A DNA stretch of 64,000 bases, from assembly GCA_050740695.1 (NCBI GenBank), contig JBOIDR010000002.1:12653-76652 (forward strand). Direction: 5' to 3'. The stretch comes from JACCXJ01 sp050740695 (lineage in GTDB: Bacteria > Pseudomonadota > Gammaproteobacteria > JACCXJ01). Below are positions 10,056 through 19,246 of the stretch, piece by piece. Numbering within the stretch: position 1 is the stretch's first letter; each line of letters starts with the position of its first letter. The notes beneath the pieces were generated by a model. That model saw only the letters and a program-made list of their open reading frames with translations. It did no database searches and was not told where the DNA came from. The position numbers were made by a program, and so were the translations under genes.

Positions 10056-10949
10056 CTAGGCACGCGCGCGGCGCAGCCTGCTTCTCGCGGGCAGCTCGCT
10101 GTCGTAAATGCGCTTGACGCCGTCGCCGAGCGAGGTCTCGATGTCGCGGAGGTTGCGCACCAGGCGCTCGAAACCTCCGATCTCGACCGAGGCCGCCTGG
10201 TCGGTACCCCACGTGGCCCGATCGAGGGTGATATGGCGCTCGACGAAGGTGGCGCCCAGGGCCACCGCCGCGCCGCTCGGGGCGAGGCCGGTCTCGTGGC
10301 CGGAATACCCGATCGGGGTCTCGGGATAGGCGGCCTTCAGGGTCGGGATCATCTTGAGGTTCAGCTCTTCGAGCTTGCACGGGTAGGTAGAGGTCGAGTG
10401 CGCGATGAACAGTCCGGCCCGCCCCCCGGGACCGTGGAGACCGACGGTCTCGACGGCCGTGCGGATCTCTTGCACCGTGGACATCCCGGTCGAGATCATG
10501 ACCGGCCGCCCGGTCGCGCGTGCCTTGCGCAGTAAACGCAGATCCGTCAGTGAGGCGCTGGGGAGCTTGTAGAAAGGCGGCTCGAAACGCGCCATGAAGC
10601 CGATCGAGTCCTCGTCCCAACACGAGGCCGTCCAGTCGATCCCGAGATCGCAGCAGTAGCGGTCGATCTCCAGGTAATCCTCGACCCCGAGTTCAACGCG
10701 AAACCGGTAGTCGATGTAGCTCATCCGACCCCAGGGAGTGTCTCGCTCGACGCCCCACTGGTCCTTGGGCACGCATACCTCCGGATTGCGCTTCTGAAAT
10801 TTCGCCATGTCGGCCCCGGCGCGCTTGGCGCCGGCGATGAGCGCCTTGGCGTGGGCGAGCGAGCCGTTATGGTTGATGCCGATCTCCGCGATAATGTAGA
10901 CTGGCTCGCCGTCGCCTATTGCGCGTGCCCCGATATCCACGATTGCCAT
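10056..10949 (-). CDS. NeuB-family sialic/nonulosonic acid synthase, no SAF domain
   Basis: NeuB-type enzymes condense phosphoenolpyruvate with an aldose (for example ManNAc) to give a nine-carbon keto-sugar acid. The 297-aa TIM barrel shows the family motifs EIGINHNGS, KLPSASLTD, ISTGMSTVQEI, STYPC, GYSGHETG and ERHITLDRATWGTDQAAS. Canonical NeuB proteins (about 340 aa) end in an antifreeze-like SAF domain that closes the active site of the partner subunit; here the protein stops right after the barrel (KRIYDSELPARSRLRR). Start ATG 10949 is preferred to an upstream start. It is the last gene of the minus-strand sugar cluster, with a group II intron fragment abutting its stop codon. Confidence 0.88.
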   Translation of the reverse strand: MAIVDIGARAIGDGEPVYIIAEIGINHNGSLAHAKALIAGAKRAGADMAKFQKRNPEVCVPKDQWGVERDTPWGRMSYIDYRFRVELGVEDYLEIDRYCCDLGIDWTASCWDEDSIGFMARFEPPFYKLPSASLTDLRLLRKARATGRPVMISTGMSTVQEIRTAVETVGLHGPGGRAGLFIAHSTSTYPCKLEELNLKMIPTLKAAYPETPIGYSGHETGLAPSGAAVALGATFVERHITLDRATWGTDQAASVEIGGFERLVRNLRDIETSLGDGVKRIYDSELPARSRLRRARA

Positions 10950-11198
10950 GGTCCCCCTTTCTCGTCTCTTGCCTGTCGGACGCAAGCTATTCTTACAGCG
11001 GTCGCCAATCGCCCATTCTCGATCCCTAGCCCTCTCGCGGAGGCAAATGGGGCCTAAGGAGGCGATTCGTGGCCGTGCCTATCGTATGCCTTCAAATACG
11101 CCATGCCTGTGGCGCGGTTGGTGGGCGATGGCGCAGACAACGCCTCTAACCCCCAAACACAGGGATGCCCAGCCACCGCGGATGTTCGCACAGTCCTT

Positions 11199-12011
11199 TT
11201 ACCAGATCGTGAACCCCCCGTCGACGATGAGGTTCGCGCCGCTCATATAGGCCGAGGCCTCGGAGGCCAGGAACACCAGCGCGCCTCGATAGTCCGTGGG
11301 CGCCGCCATGCGGCCGAGCGGCGTGCGGCGACCGTATTCCGCGACGAAGAAATCGTCCTGGCCGTTCTCGACCCCGCCGGGTGAAAGTGCATTGACGCGC
11401 ACTCCACTAGCGCCCCAGTAGGCCGCGAGGAAGCGGGTGAAGGACAGCACCGCGCCCTTGCTGGTCGGGTAGGCGGGGGACTTGTAGAAACGCCGGCGGC
11501 CCTCGGGGTCGAGATAGAGCGATTGATCGGGGGCCACGACACCGTAGGTCGAGGCGATGTTGACGATGCTGCCGCGCCCGGTCTTGGCCATGTGCGTACC
11601 GATCACCTGTGAGGAGAGAAAGACCCCGGTCACGTTGACCTTGAGGACCTGTTCCCAGAGATCCAGCGGATAACGCTCGAAGCGCGACGATTCCAGCGCG
11701 GTGAACGGATCCTCGTAGCGGTCGTTCAGCGCCGCGTTGTTGACGAGCACGTCCACCCTTCCTGTGATCGAGAGCACCGCCGCCAGCAGGATTTTGAGGG
11801 ACTCGGGATCGCTCACGTCGGCCCGATGGCCGAAGGCACCGCCCCCGATCTCGGCGGCCAGGTGTTCGCACGCGGCGGCATCGAGGTCCGTCGCCACCAC
11901 CCGGGCCCCTGCCTCCACCAGGGCGCGGCAGTGCTCGCGGCCCAGCAGACCGGTCGCGCCGGTCACGATCGCGGTCCGACCCTCTAACGAGAAGAGCTCC
12001 GTCGTGCTCAT
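11199..12011 (-). CDS. Short-chain dehydrogenase/reductase of the sugar cluster
   Basis: This NAD(P)-dependent oxidoreductase of 270 aa has the Rossmann motif TGATGLLG near the N-terminus, the NNAA motif and the catalytic Ser-Tyr-Lys set (NIASTYG, then YPTSKGA). The C-terminal LSPGG and dimer-interface segment NLIVDGG are typical of classical SDRs. Its start codon overlaps the aminotransferase stop (TGATG), so the two are translationally coupled. In context it probably reduces or oxidises a sugar intermediate of the NeuB-like pathway; the substrate is unknown. A 60-bp piece of this gene recurs in the decayed second cluster copy near 20270. Confidence 0.88.
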   Translation of the reverse strand: MSTTELFSLEGRTAIVTGATGLLGREHCRALVEAGARVVATDLDAAACEHLAAEIGGGAFGHRADVSDPESLKILLAAVLSITGRVDVLVNNAALNDRYEDPFTALESSRFERYPLDLWEQVLKVNVTGVFLSSQVIGTHMAKTGRGSIVNIASTYGVVAPDQSLYLDPEGRRRFYKSPAYPTSKGAVLSFTRFLAAYWGASGVRVNALSPGGVENGQDDFFVAEYGRRTPLGRMAAPTDYRGALVFLASEASAYMSGANLIVDGGFTIW

Positions 12012-13372
12012 CACCCCTCCCGTGCCTCTGCCCGCGGCTTGGTATTGAGCCCGCCGGTCTTGCGGAACACCGGCTCGATCGGCGCCCCCTCGAGCGACTC
12101 CGAGACCCGCCCGGCATCGACCGCCTCTTCGAGGACGCCGAGCGCCTCGCCAAAGGCGGCGAGTGTGTAGTCGATGTCCTCTTGTGTATGGGAGTCGCAG
12201 AGGTTGTGGATGCCGGTCCACAAGACCCCGCGCCGGATCAGCTCCTGCTGGACCAGGGTCTTTAGGACCAGCGGATCACCGGCCCGGGTATCGTCCGCTG
12301 GGGTATCAAAACCGACCAGCGTCCGGAACGGATAGCCCGTGACCGAGACAAAATCGAGCCCGAGCCTCCCGATGAGCCGTTGCAGGCCCTCCAGGAGCGA
12401 CTGGCCGCGCAGGGCGATGCGCTCGATGACCCCGTGATCGCGGAGGTAGCGGATGCAGGCGATCGAGGCGGCGAGCGACAGGGTCTCGCCGCCGAAGGTG
12501 GTGAAGAAAAACACATCTTTTTCCAGGAGCGACATCACGTCCCGTCGGCCGGTCACGGCCGAGATCGGCATGCCGTTGGCCATGGCCTTGGAGAACAGCG
12601 ACAGGTCCGAGCGCACCCCCAGGAACGCCTGGGCCCCGCCGAGGGCACAGCGGAAGCCCGTCCACATCTCGTCGAAGATGAGGAGCGCGCCGTTCCGATC
12701 GCAGAGCCGCCGCAGCTCCGCGAGAAAACCGCCTTGCTCGCGCTCGAAGGTGAAGGGCTCCAGGATCACGCAGGCGGTGTCGGTATCGAGCGCCGCGAGC
12801 ACCGAATCGATGTCGTTGTAGCGGAAGGTGCCGGTCAGCTCGGCGGTCGCCACCGGGATGCCGGCGGCCCGATCGGTCACGGCGATGTACCAGTCGTGCC
12901 AGCCATGATAACCGCAGCACAGCACCCGCTCGCGCCCGGTGTAGGCGCGCGCCAACCGCACCGCGGCGCTCGTCGCGTCGCAACCGGTCTTCGAAAAACG
13001 CACGGATTCGGCATGGGGCACGATCTCGCGCAGGAGCTCCGCCAGCTCGACCTCCAAGGGGTGCATGAGCGAGAAGGTGATCCCGTCTTCGAGCTGGCGG
13101 CGGATGGCCTCGTCCACCGCCGGGTGGCAGTAGCCCAGGATGATGGGACCGATGCCCATGTTGAAATCGAGAAACTCGTTGCCGTCCACGTCCCACACCC
13201 GCGCGCCGCGGCCGCGCGCGAGGTACTTGGGCGCTACGCCCCGAGAGAACTGCGTGGGTCCCTTGGCGAGGGTCTGGGTGCCCGCCGGGATGAGCCCCTG
13301 CGCCCGCGCCCAGAGGGCGTCCGAGCGCTCGATAGAAGGCAGTTCGGGGTTGGATTGGACTCGGTTCGGCAT
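12011..13372 (-). CDS. Class III aminotransferase (glutamate-1-semialdehyde aminomutase-like)
   Basis: This PLP enzyme of 453 aa resembles HemL but lies in a surface-sugar cluster. It shows the N-terminal DVDGNEFLDFNMGIGP, the phosphate-binding GCDATSAAVRLARAYTG, the aspartate FDEMWTGFR that contacts the PLP ring nitrogen, and the Schiff-base lysine in LFSKAMANGMP. Such HemL-like proteins in carbohydrate clusters transaminate keto-sugars or semialdehydes; the exact substrate is not deducible. This is the intact copy; a frameshifted, 3'-truncated second copy lies at about 20329-21411. It is coupled to the SDR gene by a one-base overlap. Confidence 0.88.
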   Translation of the reverse strand: MPNRVQSNPELPSIERSDALWARAQGLIPAGTQTLAKGPTQFSRGVAPKYLARGRGARVWDVDGNEFLDFNMGIGPIILGYCHPAVDEAIRRQLEDGITFSLMHPLEVELAELLREIVPHAESVRFSKTGCDATSAAVRLARAYTGRERVLCCGYHGWHDWYIAVTDRAAGIPVATAELTGTFRYNDIDSVLAALDTDTACVILEPFTFEREQGGFLAELRRLCDRNGALLIFDEMWTGFRCALGGAQAFLGVRSDLSLFSKAMANGMPISAVTGRRDVMSLLEKDVFFFTTFGGETLSLAASIACIRYLRDHGVIERIALRGQSLLEGLQRLIGRLGLDFVSVTGYPFRTLVGFDTPADDTRAGDPLVLKTLVQQELIRRGVLWTGIHNLCDSHTQEDIDYTLAAFGEALGVLEEAVDAGRVSESLEGAPIEPVFRKTGGLNTKPRAEAREG

Positions 13373-13381
13373 GCGATCTCC

Positions 13382-13682
13382 TCAGAGACGTTCGAGCCGG
13401 GCCAGGACCTTGTGCGCCAAGGCCTCCGGCGTGTAGCCCTCATGCTCCAGGAGCGCCGGGTAGAGCGCCGGTTTGAACCAGCGGTCGGGGAGCGACAGGC
13501 ACAGGGTCTCGGCCGTGACCCCCGCCTCGAGCAGGGTCTCGGCCAGGATACAGTACAGGCCGCCGGTCTTAAAATGGTCCTCGACGACTACCAGAAGCCG
13601 GCAGGAACGGGCGACGGCGACGAGGCAATCCCGGTCCACCGGTTTCAAGGTCCGCAGGTTCACGAGCCCGACCGACAGGTGC
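13382..13682 (-). pseudogene. Transketolase C-terminal subunit, truncated copy
   Basis: Only the last roughly 100 codons remain (from LSVGLVNLRTLKPVDRD to the C-terminus LARLERL), nearly identical to the complete gene at 21421-22329. The match stops abruptly at about 13680, where sequence related to an IS91-family transposase begins. The missing part includes the ThDP pyrimidine-binding domain, so this copy cannot work. The 9-bp spacing to the aminotransferase start is the same as in the other copy. Confidence 0.85.
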
Positions 13683-13852
13683 CGCGTGAGGGGGCACCTC
13701 AACCTGGTCCGCTGAGGGGGGTATTGGCGTTGACCGGCACGTTCGGAGTGATGTCGGGACGTAGCCTGGCGCTGCATCCTCGGCGCGCCAAGCATGCCCT
13801 TCCTTGGGCCTGGCTCCGGGCGCGAGCACGTCATGAAATATTACTCAAGCCG

Positions 13853-13980
13853 AGTATACTTTCATAGCTGATCCAAACGAGCTAGGCCAAGCGTTCGGAA
13901 ACAATTATGAGAAATTTAGTATTAGACAAGATAAGAAAGCGTTCCAACTCTATGACGATGGTTGGCGGCTAGCGTGGTAA
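13853..13980 (+). pseudogene. C-terminal gene fragment ending KAFQLYDDGWRLAW
   Basis: An open stretch reads ADPNELGQAFGNNYEKFSI and then KKAFQLYDDGWRLAW before a stop. It has no start codon and looks like the 3' end of a lost gene. A second short open frame (GTG 13974 to 14105) overlaps its stop. The KAFQLYDDGWR piece recurs near 46560, so both are remnants of one family. The family is not recognised. Confidence 0.35.
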
Positions 13981-14115
13981 GCTCTCTAAGTGAAATATTA
14001 GACGAGATAAATGCCTCTCTCATGACAGCCAGCGAACGCTGTGGCCGTTACCGTGCTGCACGGATCAGGGGACAATACACCCTTTTCTGCTATCGGGGCA
14101 AATAGGGGGCAAACA

Positions 14116-14244
14116 ATGAGATCGGCTCTAACCATTGCTATGCTTGTTGCTTCGTTCATTCACGGATGTGCCATGGAGCGCACGGCGAATAGGGATTTTA
14201 AACGTCCTTTTTATAAAGAAGCAGAGTACTGCTCGGCTTCGTGA
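14116..14244 (+). CDS. Very short lipoprotein-like ORF, probably a remnant
   Basis: ATG 14116 opens a 42-residue frame with a hydrophobic leader (SALTIAMLVASFIHGC) resembling a lipoprotein signal. After Cys17 it runs into the end of the IS91-type repeat at about 14184. It is most likely the 5' end of a gene cut by that element. Whether it is expressed cannot be judged. Confidence 0.25.
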   Translation: MRSALTIAMLVASFIHGCAMERTANRDFKRPFYKEAEYCSAS

Positions 14245-14478
14245 GCTGTCAAGCATACGGGTCCGCGGCCTCGGATCGGGCCCTTCCTCGGCCCGAGGCG
14301 CTATGTTTCGGGGCGTTTTGGGGTCTCGGGCGAGCGAGGGCCAAGAGGAAGCTCAGGGGCTGAGCCGGATGGGAGGGGGGTCGGTGGGGGATCAGACCTG
14401 TTGGAATCGATCGAAGGCCCTGGCCGCTGCTCGGGGCGGTGCTCGGGCGGACATGCCAAGATGCTTGAGGATCTTGGC
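14184..14478 (-). mobile_element. IS91-family 3' end, copy A (part 1)
   Basis: On the minus strand this encodes the last residues of an IS91-type (Y2) transposase (AKILKHLGMSARAPPRAAARAFDRFQQV, stop at 14392) and about 200 bp of non-coding 3' end beginning gaatagggattttaaacgtc on the plus strand. The same sequence recurs at 19761-20040. Copy A has a 12-bp tandem duplication that adds four residues. Its other half continues at 15279, beyond the inserted DUF899 gene. Confidence 0.7.
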
Positions 14479-14576
14479 TCGCGGCACGCCTTCAGCACTT
14501 CCTCGTGCGCGGCGGTCTGATGTCGCATAGTCAACCTCCTCGTTAACGTGCCAGTCGCTGTGGTGCAGGAATGAAC

Positions 14577-15284
14577 TCAGCGGCTGCCAGTGCCTAGGTC
14601 GTCGGAATGCCCGGCCTTCAGGCGAGACCACTGGGCGGTGGGGCGTCCATCGGTACGGTAATGCTGCTTGCCTTTCCACCTTTGCGGCCAGCCGGTCGGC
14701 GAGTCCTCCCATGTCTCCTGCCGCCCGTAGACCGTCAGGTCGAGCAAAGCGTAGCTGTTGTCCATCGCCTCAACGCCGCGCGTCGTCGTCCAGTAAGTCT
14801 CGAAGACACTGGATCCTTGTCGCAGGTAGCAAACGATGTGCATCATGCCCACCCGGCGTCCAACCAAGAGAGTGTCGAGCGAGTCCTGGGCCGAGTACCA
14901 AGGCATCTCCCAGCCCATGAAATCGCGGTACCGGACGCTCTCTTCGTAAGGGCCCTGGCAGAATGTGGCGTAAGTGACGTCACGGGAATGCAGGTAGGAC
15001 AGCTCGCGGACCTGCGACGTATAGAAGGTGCAACCCTCACACTGCTCTGCTGCCGGGTGGCCCGTGTGCCACATGAAGTAGTAGGCGATTAGCAGCCGGC
15101 GCCCCTCAAACGCCTCCAACAGCGTCACCACGCCACGCTCGCCGATAAGTGGTGTCGCACTATTCATTTCGACCATGGGCAGCCGCCGGCGGGCGGCTGC
15201 AATCGCGTCGCCTTCTCGTGTGTGAGCTTTCTCTCGAACCCGCAGTGCGTCCAGCTCGGCCTGGAAAGTGCCCCGATCAATCAC
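14577..15284 (-). CDS. DUF899 family thioredoxin-like protein
   Basis: DUF899 proteins are thioredoxin-fold proteins of unknown substrate. Here one finds FEGRRLLIAYYFMWHTG, the CEGC pair at the position of the thioredoxin CxxC, and the C-terminal WDRF-like region represented by SYALLDLTVYGRQETWEDSP. A GTG at 15284 gives a 235-residue protein of normal length. This GTG lies exactly at the junction where the gene interrupts an IS91 transposase frame, so the reading frame also runs upstream into transposase codons (to about 15437). The gene was inserted as an 800-bp block and may be a passenger. Confidence 0.75.
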   Translation of the reverse strand: MIDRGTFQAELDALRVREKAHTREGDAIAAARRRLPMVEMNSATPLIGERGVVTLLEAFEGRRLLIAYYFMWHTGHPAAEQCEGCTFYTSQVRELSYLHSRDVTYATFCQGPYEESVRYRDFMGWEMPWYSAQDSLDTLLVGRRVGMMHIVCYLRQGSSVFETYWTTTRGVEAMDNSYALLDLTVYGRQETWEDSPTGWPQRWKGKQHYRTDGRPTAQWSRLKAGHSDDLGTGSR

Positions 15285-15437
15285 GGTGGGATCTACGATG
15301 GCGGCGATGATCGTCAAGGGGCCACCGCACTGGGGGCAGTGCTCGATGTCGATCTCGAACACTCGTTTGAGCAGCCGGGCCCAGCTTATGGGGGCAGGCG
15401 CCGCGGGAGGGCGCACCTCAGCATAGTCCGCTGAGTT
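15279..15437 (-). mobile_element. IS91-family transposase fragment, copy A (part 2)
   Basis: The minus strand reads WARLLKRVFEIDIEHCPQCG, followed by GPLTIIAAIVDPTVI, the zinc-motif-bearing C-terminal part of an IS91-type transposase. In copy B (near 20040-20147) this continues directly into AKILKHLGM; here it is separated from it by the DUF899 block. Confidence 0.7.
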
Positions 15438-16117
15438 GGGCCTGGGCCTGGCCGCCGTCGTTGGGATGACGGCCACGCACGCGGGAGCGTCGGGTGCAGC
15501 CACTCCGGACGATGGCCACCGACAGTTCTCCAAGGCCGAAACCCTGCTGTGGCAGACCGACCACCTGGCCAATGTGCGCCGCCCGAGCACGCTCCGCTAT
15601 CGCTATACCAAGACCGGGACGGCGGAGGAGCAGCATACCGACGTCATCGATCTGGAGGTGCTGCGCGTCCACGCCGACGGCCAGAAGGGCGTCCAGGTCC
15701 ACTAATTCACCGGCAAGCAGGAGCGGCCCGTCCCCGAGCAGGACCTGGTCACCGGCAACCCGGTCCTCGCGGTGTACCTGCAGGGCGCTGTCTACGCGAT
15801 GAACCGCCGCCCCGAAGGGGGTTGGCGCTACTTCCACCGGGCCATCAAGACGGCGCTCGCGGCGACCAATACGGTAGAGTCCATCGGCCTCGATTTTCGT
15901 GACCGGAAGGTCCCGGCGAGCCGGGTCACCATCACCCCCTATCTCGGCGATGCCAAGCGCCTACCGCTCAAGGCCTATGCCCAGACGACCTATGCCTTCA
16001 CCTTCGCCGATGGCGGTCCCGGGCCAGCTCTATGAGATCCGATCGCTCGTGCCCCAGCCCGATGGGGCGCCCCTCATCGAAGAGGCCCTGACCTTCGTCG
16101 AGTCCAAGGATCGGTAA
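15436..16117 (+). pseudogene. Broken gene for an exported protein of unknown family
   Basis: The frame begins near a signal-peptide-like stretch (LGLAAVVGMTATHAGASG) and runs KAETLLWQTDHLANV... to an in-frame TAA at 15703. It resumes in the same frame (FTGKQERPVPEQDLV, then WRYFHRAIKTALAATNTVE) and needs a one-base shift near 16017 to finish as YEIRSLVPQPDGAPLIEEAL. One nonsense and one frameshift mutation therefore inactivate it. The intact protein would be about 225 aa. I do not recognise the family. Its 5' end abuts the IS91 fragment. Confidence 0.6.
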
Positions 16118-16190
16118 AGGTACCCCCCCCGACCATGGCCCGAGAGACCATCCCAGCCGCATGGCTGTTGTTGCCCCTGCGGCTCGCGCG

Positions 16191-18137
16191 TTACCGGCTA
16201 AACAGCACAAAGCCATTGGCCGGAATCGTGATCTCCGCAGAGGCAGGCATGTTATCCCAGGCAACGCCCTCGGCCCAAATGCTGCCACCGTTGCCGGCCA
16301 CCGACGGGTTTGGCAACTGATCATAATAATCGCTATTAAAGATCTCACGCCAGGGGCCGCCGCCCGGAAAGCCGACGCGATGCCCGTAGCGGTTAAACTC
16401 CTGGAGATTGCCCACCAGGAGCACGTCGTGTCCAGCTCCCTCGATCCAGCGATGCACAACGATCACTCGGTCGAGGCTCTCGGCGCGGGACACGCGTAGC
16501 GATTCACCACGCAGGCCAGAAAACGAGCGGCGCAGCCAGATCAGGTCGCTCAGAAAGTGCAGATAATCCTGCCGCACCTTGTCAGTCGCGAGTGCCTCCC
16601 ACTCGATGAGCAGGTCTGGACGGAACCCGACGGCGTCGCTCCACTGTTTGTCTTCGAGGAATTCCTGGCCCATGAAGAGCATGGGCATGCCACATGACAC
16701 CAGCAGCAGCCCGGCGGCAAAGCGGGCACGGCTTCTGGCGTACCAGGAGCGCGGGGCTGATCCGTCCGCTAGGCGGGCCAGACGCGGGCCATTGCCATCG
16801 TAGACAATGTCGTGATTCTCCAGGCAGTTCACCACCTTCCACGCCGCTGAGAACCCAGGAGGCGTATCCAGGCCGGACGCCAGGGCCGACATATCGATAT
16901 AGGAGTTCTGTCCGCCGCTGGCCTGCCCAATGGTCTGGCGCACAGCATCACGCAACCTGTCGCCCCAGGCGGCGTCAAAGCCCAGGCCTTGCGGCATCAC
17001 ACGCACCGCCGCGGCCCGATCACTGGCCCAGTACTCGGCGATCTGGATCGCCTGCGGTTTGCGAAAGCGCACCGTGCCGGTGAGGTCCTGGCAAAACCGA
17101 CCACCACCATGCGTGTCGATCACGGTCACCTCGTCGTAACGAATGCCGTCGATGTGGTACTCATCGAGCGAGAACGTCGCGTTGTCGATGAGGAACTGCC
17201 GCACATCCTGGTTCCAATAGGCAAAGATGAGTCCGCCCACCCAGCCTTGATCGGTGAAGTACAGACTGCGGTTTTCATCGCCAGAAGGCTGGCGGTCGAA
17301 AAATCGCAGGGAGCGGGCGTCCCAGCCACCGCCGGCATGGTTGTATACAAGGTCGAACAACACGGCGATGCCATATACGTGCAGGATATCGATCACACAC
17401 TTGAGCTGATTGGGACCGGGTTCGAGCTGGCTCGCCGTGATCGGCGCGTGGCCCTGCGCCGCGAGCAGGGTATTGGCCTGCGCCAGGTAGCGTTGCAGCT
17501 CCTGCGGCTGCTCGACCTGATAGTCCATCTCGGGCGAGAAAAGGTCCAGGCCGTTGTAGCCACGGCTCGTTTCAGTCGGGAACTCTTGGATGGGCAGCAA
17601 CTGGATCGCATTGATACCCAGAGTACGGAAGTACTCGACGCGGTCGAGGATATCGAGGAACTTGGCGATGGCGCGCCGCTTATCCCGGCCCGCGGCATCA
17701 ACGCCGTAAAAGACCCCCACGTGCAACTGATACATGATGAGGTCGTTGAAGGCCGGCGTCCGGAAGCCCGCGTCGTGCCAAGGATACGTGGTTGGAGAGC
17801 GCACCAGGCAGTCCGAATCGGGAAATCCCGGCGTCAGTTCGCGGGCGCGCGGATCACGTTTGAGGCCGGTACTGCCGGTCCCCACGATCCAGAACAGATA
17901 GGGTGTGCCTTCGGTTGCACCCGGAACAAAGCCGCCCCACGTCCCATCGCCCAGGGTAAACAGCGCATCGTCGGCAGCGGGCACAAAGCCAGGTTGGCGC
18001 GCCGCGGTCAGCGCTGAACCCGTGAGCACAAACACCTGCTGTGCCTGTGGCGCCCAGGTCCGAAAGGCCACGCCGTCGGGGAGCAGCGTCGCTCCCAGCG
18101 GCGTATTGCGATCGATGTGCGTGCGTATCGTTGGCAT
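16191..18137 (-). CDS. GH13 alpha-amylase family enzyme, branching-enzyme-like
   Basis: The 648-aa protein is a glycoside hydrolase family 13 enzyme with an N-terminal CBM48/E-set domain (GVAFRTWAPQAQQVFVL). The TIM barrel shows region I (VLFDLVYNHAG), region II with the nucleophile Asp (HIDGIRYDEVTVID), region III with the acid Glu (IQIAEYW) and region IV (NCLENHD). A C-terminal beta domain ends at NGFVLFSR. This resembles glucan branching enzymes and trehalohydrolases; the exact reaction is undecided. Region II has Tyr where many members have Phe/Val before the nucleophile. It is isolated from any glycogen operon and lies within mobile-element debris. Confidence 0.82.
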   Translation of the reverse strand: MPTIRTHIDRNTPLGATLLPDGVAFRTWAPQAQQVFVLTGSALTAARQPGFVPAADDALFTLGDGTWGGFVPGATEGTPYLFWIVGTGSTGLKRDPRARELTPGFPDSDCLVRSPTTYPWHDAGFRTPAFNDLIMYQLHVGVFYGVDAAGRDKRRAIAKFLDILDRVEYFRTLGINAIQLLPIQEFPTETSRGYNGLDLFSPEMDYQVEQPQELQRYLAQANTLLAAQGHAPITASQLEPGPNQLKCVIDILHVYGIAVLFDLVYNHAGGGWDARSLRFFDRQPSGDENRSLYFTDQGWVGGLIFAYWNQDVRQFLIDNATFSLDEYHIDGIRYDEVTVIDTHGGGRFCQDLTGTVRFRKPQAIQIAEYWASDRAAAVRVMPQGLGFDAAWGDRLRDAVRQTIGQASGGQNSYIDMSALASGLDTPPGFSAAWKVVNCLENHDIVYDGNGPRLARLADGSAPRSWYARSRARFAAGLLLVSCGMPMLFMGQEFLEDKQWSDAVGFRPDLLIEWEALATDKVRQDYLHFLSDLIWLRRSFSGLRGESLRVSRAESLDRVIVVHRWIEGAGHDVLLVGNLQEFNRYGHRVGFPGGGPWREIFNSDYYDQLPNPSVAGNGGSIWAEGVAWDNMPASAEITIPANGFVLFSR

Positions 18138-18156
18138 CGTTCGTTGCTCCTGGGTC

Positions 18157-18309
18157 TCAGTCGTAGCCGCCGAACATGAACAGCGTCATCTCCATGTCGG
18201 TCGGATTGATCAAGCCATGCAGGTTCCCGCCTTTGAGCATCGCCAGGTGCCCGGACGTCATGGGTGGGACAGGGTGAAGGCCTGAACCTTCCACAAAGAA
18301 GAGCCGCGC
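18157..18309 (-). pseudogene. C-terminal fragment of an unknown protein upstream of the GH13 gene
   Basis: An open stretch of about 50 codons encodes RLFFVEGSGLHPVPPMTSGH and ends MTLFMFGGYD 19 bp before the GH13 start. A TAA precedes it in frame at about 18307, and no plausible start or ribosome site is seen. It is probably the 3' remnant of a gene once cotranscribed with the GH13 enzyme. The family is not recognised. The 190 bp between it and 18502 hold nothing I can name. Confidence 0.35.
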
Positions 18310-18502
18310 TTATCTCAGCATGGGGCGTTGCCGGTGACCACTGGAAGTCCGTGTTGGCGGTAGGTTGTCGGAACCAGCTTTGAAGCGGAAAGATTCATCT
18401 TGCTGCTTTAAACCTCGAAGGAAACGCCCCGTGCGGACCCGCATGCGGGGTGTTGTGGGGGCTGGGGGTTAAACACGGCCCGAACTACCCCATTAGCCAT
18501 TT

Positions 18503-19246
18503 TCACGACAAGAAATGGTGCACGACTAAGAGTAATAATCCACTGCAGTAGAAAATGATATTTAGACCATACAACTCGATACTGTCGGCAAGCTGCGAAA
18601 ACCCACCCACTCCACAGCTCACGGGGATTTCTCGGACATGCTTAGTTTTTGAATAGAAAAATGTGTCTGATTCGCGAAGTGTTAATTCTACGAGAGCTAT
18701 GGACCACTTACTACCAATAAGCCAGTTCCAGACGAGAAGATATATTGAAATAAGGCAGTAGGAGATAAAAGAACCAATCGGCTTGATAGAAAAAGGGACG
18801 CACGCAACTACCAGAGTTGCACCAAATAGGTAATAGAGCCATGTAGTCGGATCTTTCGCGCTCATCAAATAAATCAGCGATCCTTCGCTAATCGGATGAC
18901 GCCTCATTAGTCCGCGAAACAGCAAGGGCCCGGCCAGCGTAAGCTCGTCAAACAATGACCTGCATTCTTGTAAGGATTGCTTTTCCCTAAAAGCGAAAAG
19001 GGAATTAACAAAATGCTCGGCGCAGAACTTGTGCGCAATAGTCATGATCAGAACTGCTATCCAAGCTTGCGCCGTTGAAAGCTCTACGTCGCCTACTTTG
19101 AACGTGGACTTTCCAGTCAGTTTCAACGCCACGATTGTCAGGGTTAGGGTTGCAAAAAAGATAAGCACCTTGCCAAGAAGTTCTGCATTACTTGAAGCCG
19201 CTGCCTTCAGAACGTCGTCCTTCTTATCGATTTTTTTCTGCGGCAT
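18503..19246 (-). CDS. Hypothetical multi-pass membrane protein, AT-rich
   Basis: This 247-residue protein has a charged N-terminus (MPQKKIDKKDD) and about five or six predicted transmembrane helices: VLIFFATLTLTIVAL, AWIAVLIMTIAHKF, LYYLFGATLVVACVPF, YCLISIYLLVWNWLIG and the C-terminal IIFYCSGLLLLVVHHFL. No known domain is recognised. Base composition is clearly more AT-rich than that of the neighbouring metabolic genes, which together with IS91 debris on one side suggests recent acquisition. Confidence 0.6.
   Translation of the reverse strand: MPQKKIDKKDDVLKAAASSNAELLGKVLIFFATLTLTIVALKLTGKSTFKVGDVELSTAQAWIAVLIMTIAHKFCAEHFVNSLFAFREKQSLQECRSLFDELTLAGPLLFRGLMRRHPISEGSLIYLMSAKDPTTWLYYLFGATLVVACVPFSIKPIGSFISYCLISIYLLVWNWLIGSKWSIALVELTLRESDTFFYSKTKHVREIPVSCGVGGFSQLADSIELYGLNIIFYCSGLLLLVVHHFLS

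Noticed and set aside
12380..13867. 495-residue plus-strand frame over the aminotransferase (and a similar one at 20935-22443)
   Set aside because: Both are antisense shadows of the duplicated aminotransferase/transketolase genes; their similarity to each other only reflects the duplication.
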